Position numbers and translations under genes: made by a program
Shown: positions 6,666 through 7,869 of the stretch, in pieces
Position numbering within the stretch: position 1 is the first letter of the stretch
Layout: the number at the start of each line of letters is the position of its first letter
NCBI GenBank assembly: GCA_022448705.1
Contig: JAKUUF010000067.1
Span: 1 to 7,869, forward strand
DNA length: 7,869 bases
Origin: SAR324 cluster bacterium
GTDB lineage: Bacteria; SAR324; NAC60-12
Reading direction: 5' to 3'
Notes under the pieces: model-generated
Seen by the model: the letters and a program-made list of their open reading frames with translations, nothing else
The model's database searches: none
What the model was told of the DNA's origin: nothing

Positions 6666-6962
6666 TTATTTCCATTCTGTATGAGGTTTTTCATCCGGAT
6701 GAGTTATTTCGTTGATTCTCACACCATAGCGGTCGTTAACAACAACAACTTCTCCCCTGGCAATCAGACGGTCCCCTATTAACACATCAATGGTTGAGCC
6801 CACTATTTTATCAAATTTCACAACGGTGCCTTGTTTCCAGAGCATAACATCATATAGTGAAACCTGGGAGCGAGCAATTTCAGCCTGCATCACTTGTGGT
6901 GCGTCTGCCAAAAAATCCAGCTTGTGCTGTAAAGAGTTCTGTATTGAAGATTCGGCACTCAT
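6666..6962 (-). CDS. fliN: flagellar motor switch protein FliN
   Basis: A 98-residue protein that is nearly all SpoA (surface presentation of antigens) domain. FliN forms the lower part of the flagellar C-ring with FliG and FliM, on the cytoplasmic side of the basal body, and contributes to switching and export. Diagnostic stretches are LDFLADAPQVMQAEIARSQV (15-34), the segment with SLYDVMLWKQGTVVKFDK (35-52), and GDRLIARGEVVVVNDRYGVR (63-82), which matches the nearly universal FliN signature G-x-L-I-A-R-G-E-V-V-V-V-N-x-x-x-G-V-R. The size suits the short FliN form. Type III secretion homologues (SctQ C-terminal fragment) share this fold, but the ARGEVV signature and short length favour FliN. 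No fliM, fliG or export gene is adjacent. It converges on hemL with a 51-bp gap and diverges from tatA. There is a GGAA five bases or so before the ATG. Confidence 0.9.
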   Translation of the reverse strand: MSAESSIQNSLQHKLDFLADAPQVMQAEIARSQVSLYDVMLWKQGTVVKFDKIVGSTIDVLIGDRLIARGEVVVVNDRYGVRINEITHPDEKPHTEWK

Positions 6963-7003
6963 ATTTCCAATATTAAAAATAACTGAATTTTAGAAGTTGA
7001 CAT

Positions 7004-7028
7004 GAGATGATAATCATGCAATCATCTC
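7004..7028. repeat. inverted repeat upstream of the tatA promoter (possible operator)
   Basis: GAGATGAT (7004-7011) and ATCATCTC (7021-7028) are perfect 8-bp inverted arms around AATCATGCA. The repeat ends 10 bp before the tatA -35, a usual place for a regulator site, and lies in the fliN-tatA divergent region, so it could act on either gene. The left half contains TGATAAT, one half of a Fur-type site, but the other half does not match, so no regulator is named. No T-run follows on either strand. Confidence 0.4.
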
Positions 7029-7038
7029 GCGGTTAAGT

Positions 7039-7067
7039 TTGACTGTAATATGATTGTACTTTAAAAT
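7039..7067 (+). promoter_or_regulatory. sigma70-type promoter for tatA
   Basis: The -35 TTGACT (7039-7044) and the -10 TAAAAT (7062-7067) each match consensus at 5 of 6 positions and are separated by the ideal 17 bp. A start near 7074 would leave a leader of about 34 nt containing the Shine-Dalgarno GGAG. It is the best promoter seen in the window. Confidence 0.6.
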
Positions 7068-7095
7068 ATTTTTATAACAAATTACTAAATAAGAT

Positions 7096-7099
7096 GGAG
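7096..7099 (+). promoter_or_regulatory. ribosome binding site of tatA
   Basis: GGAG is separated by 8 nt from the ATG at 7108. This is one of the few genes here with a well-placed Shine-Dalgarno sequence, and it fixes the start. Confidence 0.65.
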
Positions 7100-7107
7100 C
7101 GTTCAAA

Positions 7108-7347
7108 ATGTTTGGTTTGGGTGTTTGGGAACTTTTAATCGTTTTAGCTATCGTTGTAGTTCTATTTGGAGCAAAACGCTTGCCCCTGATTGGCGAGGGA
7201 CTTGGTGGAATGATAACCAATTTCAAAAAAGCAACGAAGAAAAATAAAGAAGAGCAGGCTAAAATAGATGATAATTCTGCTGCAAACGCAGAAGATAATA
7301 ATGTTGTCAAGGAAGATTCCACTATAGTCAATAAAGAAAACAGCTGA
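7108..7347 (+). CDS. tatA: twin-arginine translocase subunit TatA/TatE
   Basis: A 79-residue inner-membrane protein of the TatA/B family, which forms the pore-like assembly that moves folded, twin-arginine-tagged proteins across the cytoplasmic membrane with TatC. It has the full TatA layout: a short N-terminus with W7-E8, one membrane helix (about 6-20), the invariant F20-G21 hinge, the KRLP turn (23-26), an amphipathic helix rich in Gly and Lys (GEGLGGMITNFKKATKK, 29-45) and a charged, acidic, Asn-rich tail. A proline at 26 followed by Leu rather than Pro-Glu is a small deviation from the common LPE. Its length favours TatA over the longer TatB. No tatB or tatC follows: the next gene, exbD, is convergent and begins 9 bp after the stop. 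The gene has its own promoter and RBS. Confidence 0.93.
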   Translation: MFGLGVWELLIVLAIVVVLFGAKRLPLIGEGLGGMITNFKKATKKNKEEQAKIDDNSAANAEDNNVVKEDSTIVNKENS

Positions 7348-7356
7348 AAAGAAAAT

Positions 7357-7791
7357 TTATTTGGGTTTTGGACGAATAACCAGGTTCATGCTCACATCCA
7401 GTTCTTTTAGCCTGGCAATTACCGGAACAATAGATCCGTAATCAACTTTTTCATCAGCTTCCACATCAACTAACCAGGGCTGTTTCCTTCCTCTGGTCCA
7501 TTGCGTTACTCTATCCTTCAGTACAATTTGACTTTCTTCTTCGGCACTATCTCCAATACGCGTTTTTCCAATATATAATATTCCAGATTTGTCTATCACT
7601 AATTTAAGGGGCTCCTGAAGAGGCTTCATTACGTCCTTGTTGTAACTGTCTTGTGGAAGGTCCACTTGAATCACATGGTTGACAATTGGTGCAGTGACCA
7701 TGAAGATGATCAACAGCACCAGCAGTACGTCAACGAAAGGAGTAACATTGATTTCACTCAGAGGTTCATTCTCTTCCCAGGAGCCTCCCAT
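7357..7791 (-). CDS. exbD: ExbD/TolR-family biopolymer transport protein
   Basis: A 144-residue inner-membrane protein of the ExbD/TolR family, which works with ExbB/TolQ as a proton-driven motor powering TonB or TolA. A short cytoplasmic N-terminus leads to the family signature INVTPFVDVLLVLLIIFMVT (14-33), whose Asp (D21) is the conserved protonatable membrane residue. A periplasmic domain follows (about 40-144) with the usual PLKLVIDKSGILYIG stretch and a C-terminal ending SMNLVIRPK. The ATG at 7789-7791 is chosen because residues before it (an in-frame ATG also occurs at 7828-7830) are not typical of ExbD and would lie deep inside the overlapping upstream reading frame. The chosen start overlaps that frame by 26 nt. 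The VDVEADEKVDYGSIVPVI stretch is the usual 'D-x-x-x-x-Y-x-x-V-x-x-v' region. TonB-type versus Tol-type cannot be decided here. Confidence 0.93.
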   Translation of the reverse strand: MGGSWEENEPLSEINVTPFVDVLLVLLIIFMVTAPIVNHVIQVDLPQDSYNKDVMKPLQEPLKLVIDKSGILYIGKTRIGDSAEEESQIVLKDRVTQWTRGRKQPWLVDVEADEKVDYGSIVPVIARLKELDVSMNLVIRPKPK

Positions 7792-7869
7792 GTACAATCC
7801 ATTCAAATCGATTAGTAAGTTCCATGCCATAGTTCCGCATGGTATTAGGCAAGAGACGAGCCTGATTCC
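7766..7869 (-). CDS. C-terminal end of a probable ExbB/TolQ-family proton channel (partial)
   Basis: An open frame enters from the right edge and stops at TGA (7766-7768), giving 33 visible codons. It ends 26 nt inside the exbD gene, the tight overlap expected for translationally coupled exbB-exbD. The visible part is helical, with MRNYGMELTNRFEWIV as its core. Such a helix is compatible with the cytoplasmic C-terminus of ExbB/TolQ/MotA-family proteins, but it carries no diagnostic motif. The assignment rests mainly on the overlap with exbD. The other frame through this region is the exbD frame itself, which is also open to the window edge. Confidence 0.5.
   Translation of the reverse strand, partial: NQARLLPNTMRNYGMELTNRFEWIVHGRLLGRE

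Noticed and set aside
7004..7028. Reading the inverted repeat as a complete Fur box or an intrinsic terminator
   Set aside because: Only one half matches the Fur consensus, no T-run follows on either strand, and no gene ends here.
7014..7331. A 105-codon minus-strand frame over tatA
   Set aside because: It is antisense to a well-supported tatA with promoter and RBS, and its Ser/Leu-rich content is a mirror of the TatA codons.
1..7869. CRISPR array, tRNA, intact insertion sequence, integron, phage or defence genes
   Set aside because: No spaced repeats, tRNA-like cloverleaf, transposase, integrase or toxin/nuclease domain was seen on reading both strands.

Overview
The window looks like an ordinary chromosomal housekeeping stretch from an AT-rich, Gram-negative, flagellated bacterium. 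Outer-membrane physiology is indicated by a lipobox protein and an ExbB/ExbD pair, and flagella by a FliN. Glutamate-1-semialdehyde aminomutase indicates haem made by the C5 pathway, which argues against a typical alphaproteobacterium. The gene set would suit a deltaproteobacterial or SAR324-like marine lineage, but this is a guess from gene content and cannot be settled by reading.

Layout. 1-175 is a leader region. 176-925 (+) is a two-TM YdcF/DUF218 envelope protein. 926-1156 is a gap with a possible 43-codon ORF and a small hairpin. A minus-strand block follows, transcribed right to left: a lipoprotein (4888-5205), Lon protease (2225-4687), an R3H-domain protein (1648-2100) and a short CcmI-like membrane protein (1157-1426). 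The gaps of 124-221 bp between them suggest separate or loosely linked units. hemL (5334-6614, +) diverges from the lipoprotein gene across a 128-bp promoter region. fliN (6666-6962, -) converges on hemL. tatA (7108-7347, +) diverges from fliN behind the best sigma70-type promoter in the window, with an 8-bp inverted repeat just upstream. tatA converges, 9 bp apart, on exbD (7357-7791, -). exbD overlaps the end of what looks like exbB, which runs off the right edge.

Functionally the genes are a mix: envelope (YdcF, lipoprotein, TatA, ExbBD, CcmI-like), protein quality control (Lon), RNA binding (R3H), tetrapyrrole synthesis (HemL) and motility (FliN). Several are single members of systems normally encoded in clusters (tatA without tatBC, fliN without other flagellar genes, a CcmI-like domain without ccm genes), which fits a genome with scattered rather than operonic organisation. 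No tRNA, rRNA, CRISPR array, intact insertion sequence, integrase or obvious defence system is visible, and I found no convincing novel system. The points most worth a second look are the alternative hairpins between lon and the R3H gene, the inverted repeat at the tatA promoter, the unidentified lipoprotein, the uncharacterised C-terminal half of the R3H protein, and the tiny ORF near 1 kb.
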